Below, one piece after another: positions 36,348 through 44,274 of a DNA stretch of 55,631 nucleotides (positions are counted from its first letter, which is position 1; each line of letters opens with the position of its first letter). Source of the DNA: Acidobacteriota bacterium (GTDB taxonomy: Bacteria > Acidobacteriota > Polarisedimenticolia > Polarisedimenticolales > Polarisedimenticolaceae); assembly GCA_029861955.1 (NCBI GenBank), contig JAOTYK010000025.1, positions 1-55,631 on the forward strand. The letters are read 5' to 3'. The translations under genes and the position numbers were made by a program. The notes beneath the pieces were generated by a model. That model had not been told where the DNA came from and searched no databases. It was given only the letters and a program-made list of their open reading frames with translations.

Positions 36348-37243
36348 TGTGCGACGGCCCGGTCGGAGGGTTCGGATGCGTCGTTGTTGTCATCCCACGG
36401 TGCCAGGTACCAGCTGTCTCGGGCCTGCAAGATGCGACGCGCGAAGCGCCCGTGGAGGTCGTGCCCCGCGCGGTAGGCAACCACGTGGGCACGCAGGGGA
36501 TGGCCGATCAACGACAGGTCGCCCGTCAGGTCGAGCATCTTGTGCCGGACGAATTCGTCCTCGAATCGGAGCGAGTCATTCAGAACACCCTGCTCCCCGA
36601 TGACCACGGCATTCTCCAGAGACCCCCCCTGCGCCAGGCCCTGTTTTTGCAACGCCTCGACCTCGCGCTCGAACGTAAACGTCCGTGCCGGGGCTAGCTT
36701 GTCTGCGAACGCCGAGTTCCCCCACAGACTCGTCGTCAACTCCTGGTAGCCCAAGTTCGGATGATCGAAGTCAATCGCATAGGTGACGCGATACTCACGA
36801 CACGGGTAGGCGGCAATTCGCTTCTCGTCGACTTCGAGCTGAATGGGTTTGATGAGCGTGATGTATTGACGGGGCATGTCCAGAGACTTGAGTCCCGCAT
36901 CCAGAATGCAATCCACGAACGGCTTCGATGAACCGTCCAGGATCGGTACCTCGGGACCATCGAGTACCACGTCGACATCGTCCACCAGCAGTGCATACAG
37001 GGCCGCCATCAGATGCTCGATCGTCGACACCGTGACACCCTCGTGTTGCAGCACGGTCGCGTAGAAACTCGGCCCGACGTACTCGAGTCGGGCGGGAATC
37101 TCTATCCCCCCCCGGTCACTGCGAATGAACCGGATTCCACGGCCCGCAGCGGCGGGCCGCAGGCAGAGGGTGACCGGTTGGCCGGTGTGGAGCCCGGTCC
37201 CCTGGAGCGTCGCTGGTTCGGCAACCGTCTGGCGAAGTCGCAT
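36344..37243 (-). CDS. lpxC: UDP-3-O-acyl-N-acetylglucosamine deacetylase LpxC
   Basis: Zinc deacetylase catalysing the committed step of lipid A synthesis. The 299 residues show GTGLHTGQPVTL at the N-terminus, the zinc ligand H77 in STIEHLMAAL, the second zinc segment RHKMLDLTGDLSLIG, and the general acid region AGHDLHGRF. ATG 37243 is the only start giving a normal length. It has no ribosome-binding site, and a TATAGA -10 box lies only 10 bases upstream, so the message may be leaderless. It is followed by DUF4390 and the NtrYX pair. Confidence 0.94.
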   Translation of the reverse strand: MRLRQTVAEPATLQGTGLHTGQPVTLCLRPAAAGRGIRFIRSDRGGIEIPARLEYVGPSFYATVLQHEGVTVSTIEHLMAALYALLVDDVDVVLDGPEVPILDGSSKPFVDCILDAGLKSLDMPRQYITLIKPIQLEVDEKRIAAYPCREYRVTYAIDFDHPNLGYQELTTSLWGNSAFADKLAPARTFTFEREVEALQKQGLAQGGSLENAVVIGEQGVLNDSLRFEDEFVRHKMLDLTGDLSLIGHPLRAHVVAYRAGHDLHGRFARRILQARDSWYLAPWDDNNDASEPSDRAVAQ

Positions 37244-37253
37244 GCAGCGCCAT

Positions 37254-37259
37254 TCTATA
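37254..37259 (-). promoter_or_regulatory. Possible -10 element of lpxC
   Basis: TATAGA on the minus strand, 10 bases before the lpxC ATG. No convincing -35 was seen. If used, transcription would start three to four bases before the ATG. Confidence 0.35.
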
Positions 37260-37329
37260 TGGAAAACCGGCGATTCCCACCTCGTCCCCGATCGGCACGA
37301 AGGAAGGCTCCCGCTACCTAAACGACGCA

Positions 37330-37359
37330 TTGACCACGGTTTACCGGTCATGCTAGATA
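37330..37359 (+). promoter_or_regulatory. Likely sigma-70 promoter of the TPR gene
   Basis: TTGACC (37330-37335), 18 bases, TAGATA (37354-37359). The predicted start near 37366 leaves a leader of about 55 bases before ATG 37421 and argues against the upstream GTG at 37370. Confidence 0.45.
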
Positions 37360-37420
37360 ACGGCCATCCGTGGGACGGAGGGAAGAGGCGGCAGCTTCGA
37401 TCTTCGTGGGAGACCCTCTG

Positions 37421-38146
37421 ATGAGATGGGACCGTAGCCTGAAGGCCCATCGGCGATCCGCCGCCGCCACGCCCCAGATCCCTCCGGGTGTGGCGAACCA
37501 GTACATCGATCTCGGCAATCGTTTCCTCGAGGCGAAGCGTTTTCAGCGTGCCATCGTCTGCTATCGGCGGGCCATCCGTCTCGACGGACGGCGTCATGAA
37601 CCCTGGTACAACCTCGGGATCGCCTGGGAACGGCTGAATCGACCGGACCGAGCGGAAGCAGCCTATCGGCAGGCGCTGGCAGCGACCCCGGGAGACCCCG
37701 CCAGCTCCTACAATCTGGGGAACATCCTCCTGGATCGTGCGTGCCCCCGCGAGGCCATCGACGTCTTCCGTCGCGGACTGACGTCCGACGACTCGGATCC
37801 CGCACTCTGGAACAACCTGGGCATCGCGCTTCACGAGCGGGGAGACCTGAGAGGGGCTCTCGCGGCCTACTCCCGGGCCACCCGTTGTCGCCCGGAGTTC
37901 CACGTGGCCTGGAGCAATCTGGCCCAGGTGGCGGAAGAGCAGGGGGATTTTCGACTTGCGGGAGAAGCCTGGGATCACGCCTTGCATCTACGCCCCCTTC
38001 CCACCTATCGTTTCCTACGGGCCTCCCTGCTCGCCCGCTGCGGCCGTCGCCCCGAGGCGGCGGTCGAGATCGAGTCGGTCTTGCGTGAGGCTCCGGACCT
38101 ACGGGGACTGCTTCCGGTCTATCCGGAACTGGAGTCGTTGTTGTAA
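37421..38146 (+). CDS. Tetratricopeptide repeat protein
   Basis: A 241-residue soluble protein with about five TPR units (YIDLGNRFLEAKRFQRAIVCYRR, PWYNLGIAWERLNRPDRAEAAYRQAL, SSYNLGNILLDR..., LWNNLGIALHERGDLRGALAAYSRA, AWSNLAQVAEEQGDFRLAGEAW). TPRs mediate protein-protein contacts; no catalytic domain or signal peptide is seen. GGGAG lies eight bases before ATG 37421. A GAF-domain gene follows about 66 bases later in the same direction. Confidence 0.88.
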   Translation: MRWDRSLKAHRRSAAATPQIPPGVANQYIDLGNRFLEAKRFQRAIVCYRRAIRLDGRRHEPWYNLGIAWERLNRPDRAEAAYRQALAATPGDPASSYNLGNILLDRACPREAIDVFRRGLTSDDSDPALWNNLGIALHERGDLRGALAAYSRATRCRPEFHVAWSNLAQVAEEQGDFRLAGEAWDHALHLRPLPTYRFLRASLLARCGRRPEAAVEIESVLREAPDLRGLLPVYPELESLL

Positions 38147-38212
38147 CGACAGTTCTTCGGTCCGCGATGAACGCAAGACGCGGGCGTACGCACCGCAAGG
38201 GTGGATGAAGAA

Positions 38213-39175
38213 ATGCAGTCGACGGTTTTGCCGCTTGCCGAAGAGATGGAAAGACGCATTCTCGCGCTGACCTGCGCCGAGAGTCCTCCCCAGGTCTTCA
38301 GGGCGCTGCTGGAGGGGTCGCGACTCGCCGCACCCCGAGCGGCCATCTTCCTGGTTCGACAAGGACAGTTCAAAGGATGGGGCTCGGTCGGGTTCGATAC
38401 GACCGCAGCCGAGCAACAACGGGGAATGACGCTTCCTGCAGAGTCCGGTCTTCTTGCCGACGTCCTGTCGGCGAAATCGCCAGACCCGATCATTCGCGAA
38501 ACGTCCGAAGGCAATCCGGATTTCGGACAGGACGCCGCTCAGACCCGTTTCGCCATCGCGATCCGTGTCAAGGATCGCGCCATCGCCATCCTGTATGCGG
38601 AGCAGTCGGGCAATGGGAGTTCCTGGTTGCCGCCGTTCTTGAATTCGCTGGTGGCGATTGCAGGGATTCGTCTCGAACTCGATCTCCTCAGAAAGAAAGT
38701 AGATCTGGCAACGCCGAAGCCTTCGACGCCCAGGGCGATGCCCACTGCGGCTCCTGCGGCGACTCCCGTCGTCGCTCCGGTACCTCGGGCCGCATCGCCC
38801 GAACCGGCACCGACCCCCGCTCCGACCCCGGTTCCGACCGCCGCTCCGACCGCGGTGCCGATCGCCGCGCCGACGGCTGTCGCCGAAGCGGCTCCTGCGG
38901 AAACGTCCACCGACCCCGGACTGGAGGCGGCCCGACGATTTGCGCGCCTTGTAGCGACGGACATCCGGCTCTACAACGAAGAAGCCGTGGTCCAGGGTCG
39001 ACAGGCGGGTGACCTGGCGCAGCGACTGGCAGAACCGCTTGCCCGTGGCAAGGAGACCTATCAGCGACGTCACGGCGCTCTAGGGGCAACCGCCGTCGAG
39101 TTACTCCACGAGGCCTGCGTCCAGGTGCTGGCCTCCGGGGATGCCTCGCTACTCCCCCGCTCCTGCTTCGAGTAG
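38213..39175 (+). CDS. GAF-like domain protein with Pro/Ala linker and C-terminal helical module
   Basis: A 320-residue protein. A GAF-like domain (about 10-160) ends in FAIAIRVKDRAIAILYAEQSG, a typical GAF strand. A linker rich in Pro and Ala (about 172-232) follows, then a helical module (about 240-320: ARRFARLVATDIRLYNEEAVVQGRQAGDLAQRLAEPLARGKETYQRRH). Similar modules recur in Acidobacteriota signalling proteins, as far as I recall. The ligand is unknown. An in-frame GTG at 38201 is an alternative start; ATG 38213 has GGTGG eight bases upstream. Confidence 0.75.
   Translation: MQSTVLPLAEEMERRILALTCAESPPQVFRALLEGSRLAAPRAAIFLVRQGQFKGWGSVGFDTTAAEQQRGMTLPAESGLLADVLSAKSPDPIIRETSEGNPDFGQDAAQTRFAIAIRVKDRAIAILYAEQSGNGSSWLPPFLNSLVAIAGIRLELDLLRKKVDLATPKPSTPRAMPTAAPAATPVVAPVPRAASPEPAPTPAPTPVPTAAPTAVPIAAPTAVAEAAPAETSTDPGLEAARRFARLVATDIRLYNEEAVVQGRQAGDLAQRLAEPLARGKETYQRRHGALGATAVELLHEACVQVLASGDASLLPRSCFE
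38719..38910 (+). repeat. Low-complexity Pro/Ala linker repeats
   Basis: Codons for alternating APT, VPT and AAPTA units form an imperfect repetitive stretch inside the GAF-like gene. It is a flexible linker without clear unit length. Confidence 0.6.
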
Positions 39176-39216
39176 TCCCGGTGGCCCGTCGTGGGGGCCG
39201 GTGGTAGATTTCTCGG

Positions 39217-40170
39217 ATGCATGTTGCAGCCCGAATCGTTCTATTTGCGTTGTTCCTGAGCCTTGCCGTCCCGTGCCTGGCGACGGTGGCGTCTCCAGGT
39301 CCATTCGTCGTGATGGAGTTGGCAGACGGTGTCTGGCTCTACCGCGCCCCCGACGACAACCCTCGACTGAGTAACTCCCTGGTCGTCGAGCGGTCCGACG
39401 GCCTCCTGGTCGTCGATAGCCAGCCGACGCCCGTGTCCGCCGGTTTATTCAGGAAACAACTGGCGACACAACTCGACGCACCCATCCGCTACCTGGTGCT
39501 GTCCCATCCCCATGCGGAAGCGGCGGGAGGCGCCAGCGGATTCGACGACACCGGCGCTCTGCTCATCGGCTCCAGCGCCTTTAACCGCACGATGAAAGAT
39601 CCCGAGTCCGACTTCGGCGCCGAGTGTCGCGACAAGATCGGCGATGGATGGGTCGACCCGCCGCGTCGGTCGGCCACCCTGGAGATTCTCTCCAGCACGC
39701 GTCTGGATGACGAGCGCAACACGGTCGATCTTCTCCCGCTCAAGCGCGGACACAGCCGGGGTGACATGACCGTGTCGCTCCCGGATCTGCGGCTGCTCTA
39801 CATCGGTGGCGTGATCTACCCGGATCGGAATCCGTACATGAGGGACGGGTCGGCAGAGGGCAGCCTACGATTCTTCAACTCGCTCATTCGCGACAAGTAC
39901 GCAACGATCGTCGGAATCCACGGGGACCCGATCGCCGAACTGGAACTGAAGCGACTGCGCGATGGACTCGCGTGGCTACGCGGCCGCATTACCTACCACT
40001 TCGTCCAGAAGGTGGCCGAGGCCGAGATCGCCGACAAGGTTCTGAACGACGAAGGGATCGAAGAACAATTCAACATGGACGCCCGACCCAATTTCGTTCG
40101 AAGCGTCGTTGAAAGCGCGATCACGGAGATGATCTCCGATCGGAAGAGCCGAGGCTACAACTCTCCGTAG
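39217..40170 (+). CDS. Secreted metallo-beta-lactamase-fold protein with degenerate metal site
   Basis: A 317-residue protein with a signal peptide (about 1-23, PCLAT). The MBL fold is recognisable: VWLYRAPDDNPRLSNSLVVERSDGLLVVDSQ, then LSHPHAEAAGG. True enzymes carry H-x-H-x-D-H; here it is HPHAEA, so two of the ligands are changed. The aspartate of the later GD strand is also missing (LLYIGGVIYPD). GHSRGD and GIHGDP keep histidines. It may bind one metal or none, perhaps acting as a binding protein. It is convergent with dapF and their stops overlap by 16 bases. Confidence 0.8.
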   Translation: MHVAARIVLFALFLSLAVPCLATVASPGPFVVMELADGVWLYRAPDDNPRLSNSLVVERSDGLLVVDSQPTPVSAGLFRKQLATQLDAPIRYLVLSHPHAEAAGGASGFDDTGALLIGSSAFNRTMKDPESDFGAECRDKIGDGWVDPPRRSATLEILSSTRLDDERNTVDLLPLKRGHSRGDMTVSLPDLRLLYIGGVIYPDRNPYMRDGSAEGSLRFFNSLIRDKYATIVGIHGDPIAELELKRLRDGLAWLRGRITYHFVQKVAEAEIADKVLNDEGIEEQFNMDARPNFVRSVVESAITEMISDRKSRGYNSP

Positions 40171-40961
40171 GACGACTGCGACAGCCGACCCTCGAAGGCG
40201 TACGCCGCATCGCCAGTCATGCGTACTCGTCGAGGCTCACTACCTTCCGGTTCCATCGCGATCGTGATCGTGCCTCCGGAAAGAACCCGAAAATCCGAGC
40301 GACGCACGCCGTCGGTCAACCAGCGCACATACCCACAGGCGACTGCACCGCTTCCACACGCCAGGGTCTCTCCCTCGACACCCCGTTCCCAGGTACGAAT
40401 CCTCGTGTCATCGAAGACGCTGACGTTGGCGCCGTCAGGCCCAAGATCCTCATGGTGGCGCAACGACGGTCCGAGTTGATCAAGGGGAAACTGATCCACC
40501 GCCGGTTGGCGCAGGACAACATGCGGGCACCCGGCATCGATTATTCTCGGCTGTAGCGGAGTCTCGCCGATGATCCACTCACGTTCGCCTCGATCGGTCG
40601 GAAGAGGGAGCGAGAGAACAACCCCTCCCTCGACGATCTCTGCCGGCACCTCGCCCTGAAGAGTCTCGAGGACCATCGACGTTTCGACCCAGCCGCGCCG
40701 ATAGGCGTGAAGCGCTGCACAGCGACTACCGTTTCCACAGAACGCCTGGCTGCCGTCCGGATTCCAAAAACCGACGGAGACTCTCCCGGGACCGACCCGA
40801 GAAACCACCAGCAATCCATCGGACCCGATGGACTCGCGTCTCCGGCAGAGAGACCGGGCGACGCTTGCAAGATCGCCCAGGCGTGATGCCGACGACCCGT
40901 CGAGAACCACGAAATCGTTGCCGAGGCCATGCATCTTCGCGAAGCGCAGATCCTCAACCAT
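40155..40961 (-). CDS. dapF: Diaminopimelate epimerase
   Basis: Interconverts LL- and meso-diaminopimelate for lysine and peptidoglycan. The 268 residues hold both active-site cysteines: FCGNGSRC near 80 and ETLACGSGAVA near 217. The N-terminal FAKMHGLGNDFVVLD is the family start. ATG 40961 overlaps the preceding lipoprotein stop by eight bases; a GTG at 40979 is an alternative. Genes for LptM-like lipoproteins often precede dapF, as here. Confidence 0.95.
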   Translation of the reverse strand: MVEDLRFAKMHGLGNDFVVLDGSSASRLGDLASVARSLCRRRESIGSDGLLVVSRVGPGRVSVGFWNPDGSQAFCGNGSRCAALHAYRRGWVETSMVLETLQGEVPAEIVEGGVVLSLPLPTDRGEREWIIGETPLQPRIIDAGCPHVVLRQPAVDQFPLDQLGPSLRHHEDLGPDGANVSVFDDTRIRTWERGVEGETLACGSGAVACGYVRWLTDGVRRSDFRVLSGGTITIAMEPEGSEPRRVRMTGDAAYAFEGRLSQSSYGEL

Positions 40962-42060
40962 CGGTCGTCTCGTCCGCACGAGCGCCTTCTCCCAACTCGA
41001 AACTCTCCTCGACGGACGGTGACGATTCGTTGGGTGGCGTTGAGCTATCGATCGCCGTCGCTCGGTAGTCCCTCACCCGACCGGTCGTCAGATCGCGATC
41101 GAGGAACGACGGTGTCGAGAGAGCGGCATCGTTCAGGCGAATCCAGTCTCCGTCATCGATCCGACGATAGAGGTGATAACCGGCCAGGTCGCGTTCCGTG
41201 CCGGGATTCCAGAACAGGCGAATACCGTCGCCCTCCTTGACCACCACCAGACCGTCCGGCGCGGTCGGCGCGAATCGATCTGCGGCGAGGATGGTCTTTG
41301 CAAGGCTGGGCGGGCCTTCCCGGAATGGGCGATCGGGCGCGAGGGCGACCCGAATCTCATAGCGATACTGCGAATCGGTGGTGACGTTCTGGTCGCGATA
41401 CTCCGTACCGGTGATCGGCTGCGAATTGATCGGCTGGCGCGACGCAGGTCCACCGACCTCCTGACGATAGAGATTGTATTGGTACCCGCCTTCACCGGGT
41501 GGTTCGGTCCAGGAGAGACGAACCCCCTCGGAGGTGGCCCGCCCAGTCAACCCGATAGCCGCCGGGCCGAATGCGATCGGGACCAGATCCCGCGCGACGA
41601 CGAGTGCCGAGGGGCGTCCTCGACGATCCAACACACGCACCCCGTAGCGCAGCGTCGAGCCCATCCCGCTGTCTTCCAGCGACCCGAGGTCATTGTCCGA
41701 GAGCTGCAGCGTCTGCCCGCTCTCAAGCGGTAACGCGTCGTGGGCCGCCACGGTGACACCTCGACGTCGAAACGCGTCGGGATCGGCCTGGGGCTCGACG
41801 GTCGAACCGTAGACGACCCGCACCAGTTCGGCCCGAACGGGTGTCTGATTCGGGTTCGCACCCCTTGGCCCCGGGACCACGAAGTCGACGAGAATCCGTT
41901 CCCCGAGTTGTCGAGCCCGGACCGCGGTCGGGGGCAGGGGTCCACGTGGCTCCGGCGGCAGGGGTCTCCCCTTCTTGCCACAGCCGGAGAGCAACGTCAG
42001 CAACGCCAGGAACGAGACGAGGAGCCATCGTTCGACCGTTCTGTTCGCAAAGAATCTCAC
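40954..42060 (-). CDS. Fibronectin type III lipoprotein with an LptM/YifL-like head
   Basis: A 368-residue lipoprotein. The signal peptide ends in a lipobox (LLSGC), directly followed by GKKGRPLPPEPRGPLPP. This resembles the CGxKGPLxxP start of LptM (YifL), the small lipoprotein gene upstream of dapF in Enterobacteria. Two or three fibronectin-like domains follow (about 45-150, 165-260, 270-355; e.g. GVRLSWTEPPGEGGYQYNLYRQE and GIRLFWNPGTERDLAGYHLYRR). LptM stabilises the LptDE translocon; whether this protein does so is an inference. The GTG start has only a weak ribosome-binding site. Confidence 0.78.
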   Translation of the reverse strand: MRFFANRTVERWLLVSFLALLTLLSGCGKKGRPLPPEPRGPLPPTAVRARQLGERILVDFVVPGPRGANPNQTPVRAELVRVVYGSTVEPQADPDAFRRRGVTVAAHDALPLESGQTLQLSDNDLGSLEDSGMGSTLRYGVRVLDRRGRPSALVVARDLVPIAFGPAAIGLTGRATSEGVRLSWTEPPGEGGYQYNLYRQEVGGPASRQPINSQPITGTEYRDQNVTTDSQYRYEIRVALAPDRPFREGPPSLAKTILAADRFAPTAPDGLVVVKEGDGIRLFWNPGTERDLAGYHLYRRIDDGDWIRLNDAALSTPSFLDRDLTTGRVRDYRATAIDSSTPPNESSPSVEESFELGEGARADETTDG

Positions 42061-42080
42061 GATGCGGGGAGTCTACAGGA

Positions 42081-43490
42081 TCACAGCACGAACCGAGAGA
42101 GGTCCGTGTCCTCGATAATGTCCTGTAAGCGATCGACCACGTACTGGCGGTCGATGCGCACATGCGTCTCGCCGCGCTCCGACCCATCGAACGACACCTC
42201 GTCGAGGAGCCGCTCCATGACCGTCGGTAGCCGTCGAGCACCGATGTTTTCCGTCTTCTCGTTGACCGTCGCGGCGGCCTCGGCGATGGCGACGATCCCG
42301 TCCTCGGTAAATTCGAGGGTCACGCCCTCGGTGGCAAGTAGCGCCTCGTACTGACGCGGCAACGAGTTCTCGGGCTCCGACAGTATCCGGACCATCTCAT
42401 CCCGCCCGAGAGAGTCGAGTTCGACGCGGATCGGTAGACGCCCCTGCAACTCGGGAATCAAGTCCGATGGTTTCGAGACGTGAAACGCGCCGGCGGCGAT
42501 GAAGAGGATGTGGTCGGTCCGAACCATTCCGTACTTGGTGTGGACCAGGGTCCCCTCGACGATCGGCAGGAGATCTCGCTGAACGCCCTCGCGGGAAACA
42601 TCCGGTCCCTGCCGATTGCCACCCCCGGCAATCTTGTCCAACTCGTCGATGAACAGGATTCCCGACTGCTCCACCCGTTCGATGGAATCTCGGGCCAGTT
42701 GGTCGGCGTCGATGAGCTTCTCTTCTTCCTCACGCAGCAGGGCGTCTCTTGCCTCGGTGATCGTCATCTTGCGCAGCTTCGACTTTCCCTGAAAGAGCCC
42801 GGGCATCATCTCCTTGAGATTCATGTCCATCTCTTCCATCCCACCGGGTGTGAACATCCGGAAGGCGGCCTGTGAAGACGAGGCGGCCTCGATCTCGACC
42901 ATCCGCTCTTCGAACTCGCCGTTGTCCAGACGGGTCTCGAGGAGAGCGCGGCTACGCTCCCAGGAGGCCTGCTCCTCTTTCTCTCTTGTCTGCGAGTCGG
43001 CGTCCCCGACGGGGCGGGCGACGTGCGGACGGGGCGGCAGGAGTAGGTCGAGCAATCGAACGCGAACCGCCTGCTGAGCCTGGTTGGCGACCTGCCGGCT
43101 ACGTTCCTGACGCAACAGGTCCATGCCGATCTCGACGAGGTCTCGGACCATCGATTCGACGTCCCGACCGACGTAGCCGACTTCCGTGAACTTGCTCGCC
43201 TCGACCTTCATGAAGGGCGATCCGGCCAGTCGCGCCAATCGGCGGGCGATCTCGGTCTTCCCGACACCGGTGGGACCGATCATCAGGATGTTCTTCGGGA
43301 CGACCTCTTCTGCGATCTCCGGTGCGAGTCGCTGGCGTCGAATGCGATTCCGGAGCGCGATCGCCACGGCCCGCTTCGCCTGTCCCTGCCCGACGATGAA
43401 CCGGTCGAGTTCCTCGACGATCTGACGAGGCGTCAGGTCTGTCGCGTCGATGGCGGGAGTTTCGCTGGAAGCCGGCATGTAGAAGACCAT
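42081..43490 (-). CDS. hslU: ATP-dependent protease ATPase subunit HslU
   Basis: Hexameric unfoldase that feeds substrates to HslV. The 469 residues show [31 protein letters not shown], Walker [16 protein letters not shown], an I-domain insertion (about 110-240), Walker [12 protein letters not shown], the sensor region and the C-terminal DTDLSRFVL that inserts into HslV. ATG 43490 has GAGGAG eight bases upstream, just inside the end of hslV. A longer frame upstream runs in hslV and is rejected. Confidence 0.96.
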   Translation of the reverse strand: MVFYMPASSETPAIDATDLTPRQIVEELDRFIVGQGQAKRAVAIALRNRIRRQRLAPEIAEEVVPKNILMIGPTGVGKTEIARRLARLAGSPFMKVEASKFTEVGYVGRDVESMVRDLVEIGMDLLRQERSRQVANQAQQAVRVRLLDLLLPPRPHVARPVGDADSQTREKEEQASWERSRALLETRLDNGEFEERMVEIEAASSSQAAFRMFTPGGMEEMDMNLKEMMPGLFQGKSKLRKMTITEARDALLREEEEKLIDADQLARDSIERVEQSGILFIDELDKIAGGGNRQGPDVSREGVQRDLLPIVEGTLVHTKYGMVRTDHILFIAAGAFHVSKPSDLIPELQGRLPIRVELDSLGRDEMVRILSEPENSLPRQYEALLATEGVTLEFTEDGIVAIAEAAATVNEKTENIGARRLPTVMERLLDEVSFDGSERGETHVRIDRQYVVDRLQDIIEDTDLSRFVL

Positions 43491-43492
43491 CG

Positions 43493-44032
43493 TCAGAGCT
43501 CCTCGATCGTGAGTTGATCGTTCGTGTAGATGTCCAGCCCCGCCGCGATTCGAAGCGAGCGCTCCGCAATTTCCCTGGCCGGAAGTTCGGTGTGATCCAA
43601 CAGGGCGCGCGCCGCGGCAGTCGCCGCTACGCCGCCACTCCCGATGGCGAGGATCCCGTCGTCCGGCTCGATCAGATCTCCCGTTCCCGACAGAAGAAGC
43701 GTCTTGTTTCGGTCGGCGACAATCAACATCGCCTCGAGACGACGCAGCGCGCGATCCGTGCGCCACTCTCGAACCAGTTCCACCGCCGCGCGTTCCAGCT
43801 GCTCGGGATACTCGGCAAGCTTCCCCTCGAAGCGAGTGAGGAGTGCGAAGGCGTCTGCGGCGCCGCCGGCGAACCCCGCCAGCACCGAGCCCTCCGCCAG
43901 GAGGCGGACCTTCCGCGCACTGCCCTTGACGACGAGCCGGTCCAGGGTCACCTGGCCGTCGCCGGCCAGGGCCACGTGGGCATCTCGGCGCACCGCCAGC
44001 ACGGTCGTTCCAACGATTTCCGGTCGTTTCAT
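43493..44032 (-). CDS. hslV: ATP-dependent protease proteolytic subunit HslV
   Basis: Threonine protease of the HslUV complex, 179 residues. The mature N-terminal motif [21 protein letters not shown] begins at residue 9, so an eight-residue leader (MKRPEIVG) must be removed to free the catalytic threonine. Typical [11 protein letters not shown] and [15 protein letters not shown] follow. AGGTGA lies seven bases before the ATG. It is first in the hslV-hslU-lipoprotein-dapF run. Confidence 0.95.
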   Translation of the reverse strand: MKRPEIVGTTVLAVRRDAHVALAGDGQVTLDRLVVKGSARKVRLLAEGSVLAGFAGGAADAFALLTRFEGKLAEYPEQLERAAVELVREWRTDRALRRLEAMLIVADRNKTLLLSGTGDLIEPDDGILAIGSGGVAATAAARALLDHTELPAREIAERSLRIAAGLDIYTNDQLTIEEL

Positions 44033-44060
44033 GGTCGATTCACCTGTGGGTTAGAGCGTC

Positions 44061-44091
44061 AGGATAGCCCGCGGCCCGCGCCTCCTGCCAA
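44061..44091 (-). promoter_or_regulatory. Possible promoter of hslVU
   Basis: Minus strand: TTGGCA (44091-44086), 19 bases, TATCCT (44066-44061). The spacer is long and the boxes are imperfect. Confidence 0.3.
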
Positions 44092-44185
44092 CGGGACCTC
44101 TGCGGCGGACGCCGGACCGTCAGAACGTCCTCTCCAAAGGACAATCTTCGTGAAAGCGGAGAACCGTACCCTGCCCGCCATATCC

Positions 44186-44214
44186 TCTAAACCAAACCTG
44201 TAAAAGGGTTTAGA
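44186..44214. promoter_or_regulatory. 8-bp dyad upstream of the His-rich gene promoter
   Basis: TCTAAACC (44186-44193) and GGTTTAGA (44207-44214) are perfect inverted arms with a 13-base spacer. The dyad centre is about 57 bases upstream of the predicted sigma-54 start site, in the 242-base divergent gap. It could be an activator or repressor site; a role as a terminator is unlikely because no T-run follows. Confidence 0.45.
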
Positions 44215-44230
44215 CAACATTCGGGAGAGT

Positions 44231-44246
44231 TGGCAAGCCCTTCGCA
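44231..44246 (+). promoter_or_regulatory. Sigma-54 (-24/-12) promoter of the His-rich gene
   Basis: TGGCAAGCCCTTCGCA matches the consensus TGGCACG-N4-TTGCA at the invariant GG and GC, with correct spacing. Mismatches are only A for C at position 6 and C for T at position 13. The predicted start is near 44257, 18 bases before ATG 44275. Confidence 0.65.
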
Positions 44247-44274
44247 ATAGACGTGGCTACGAAAGGAGATCAAC

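Noticed and set aside
39176-39216. Possible sigma-54 site TGGCCCGTCGTGGGGGC before the MBL gene
   Set aside because: The -12 TTGC part is missing and only the GG half fits.
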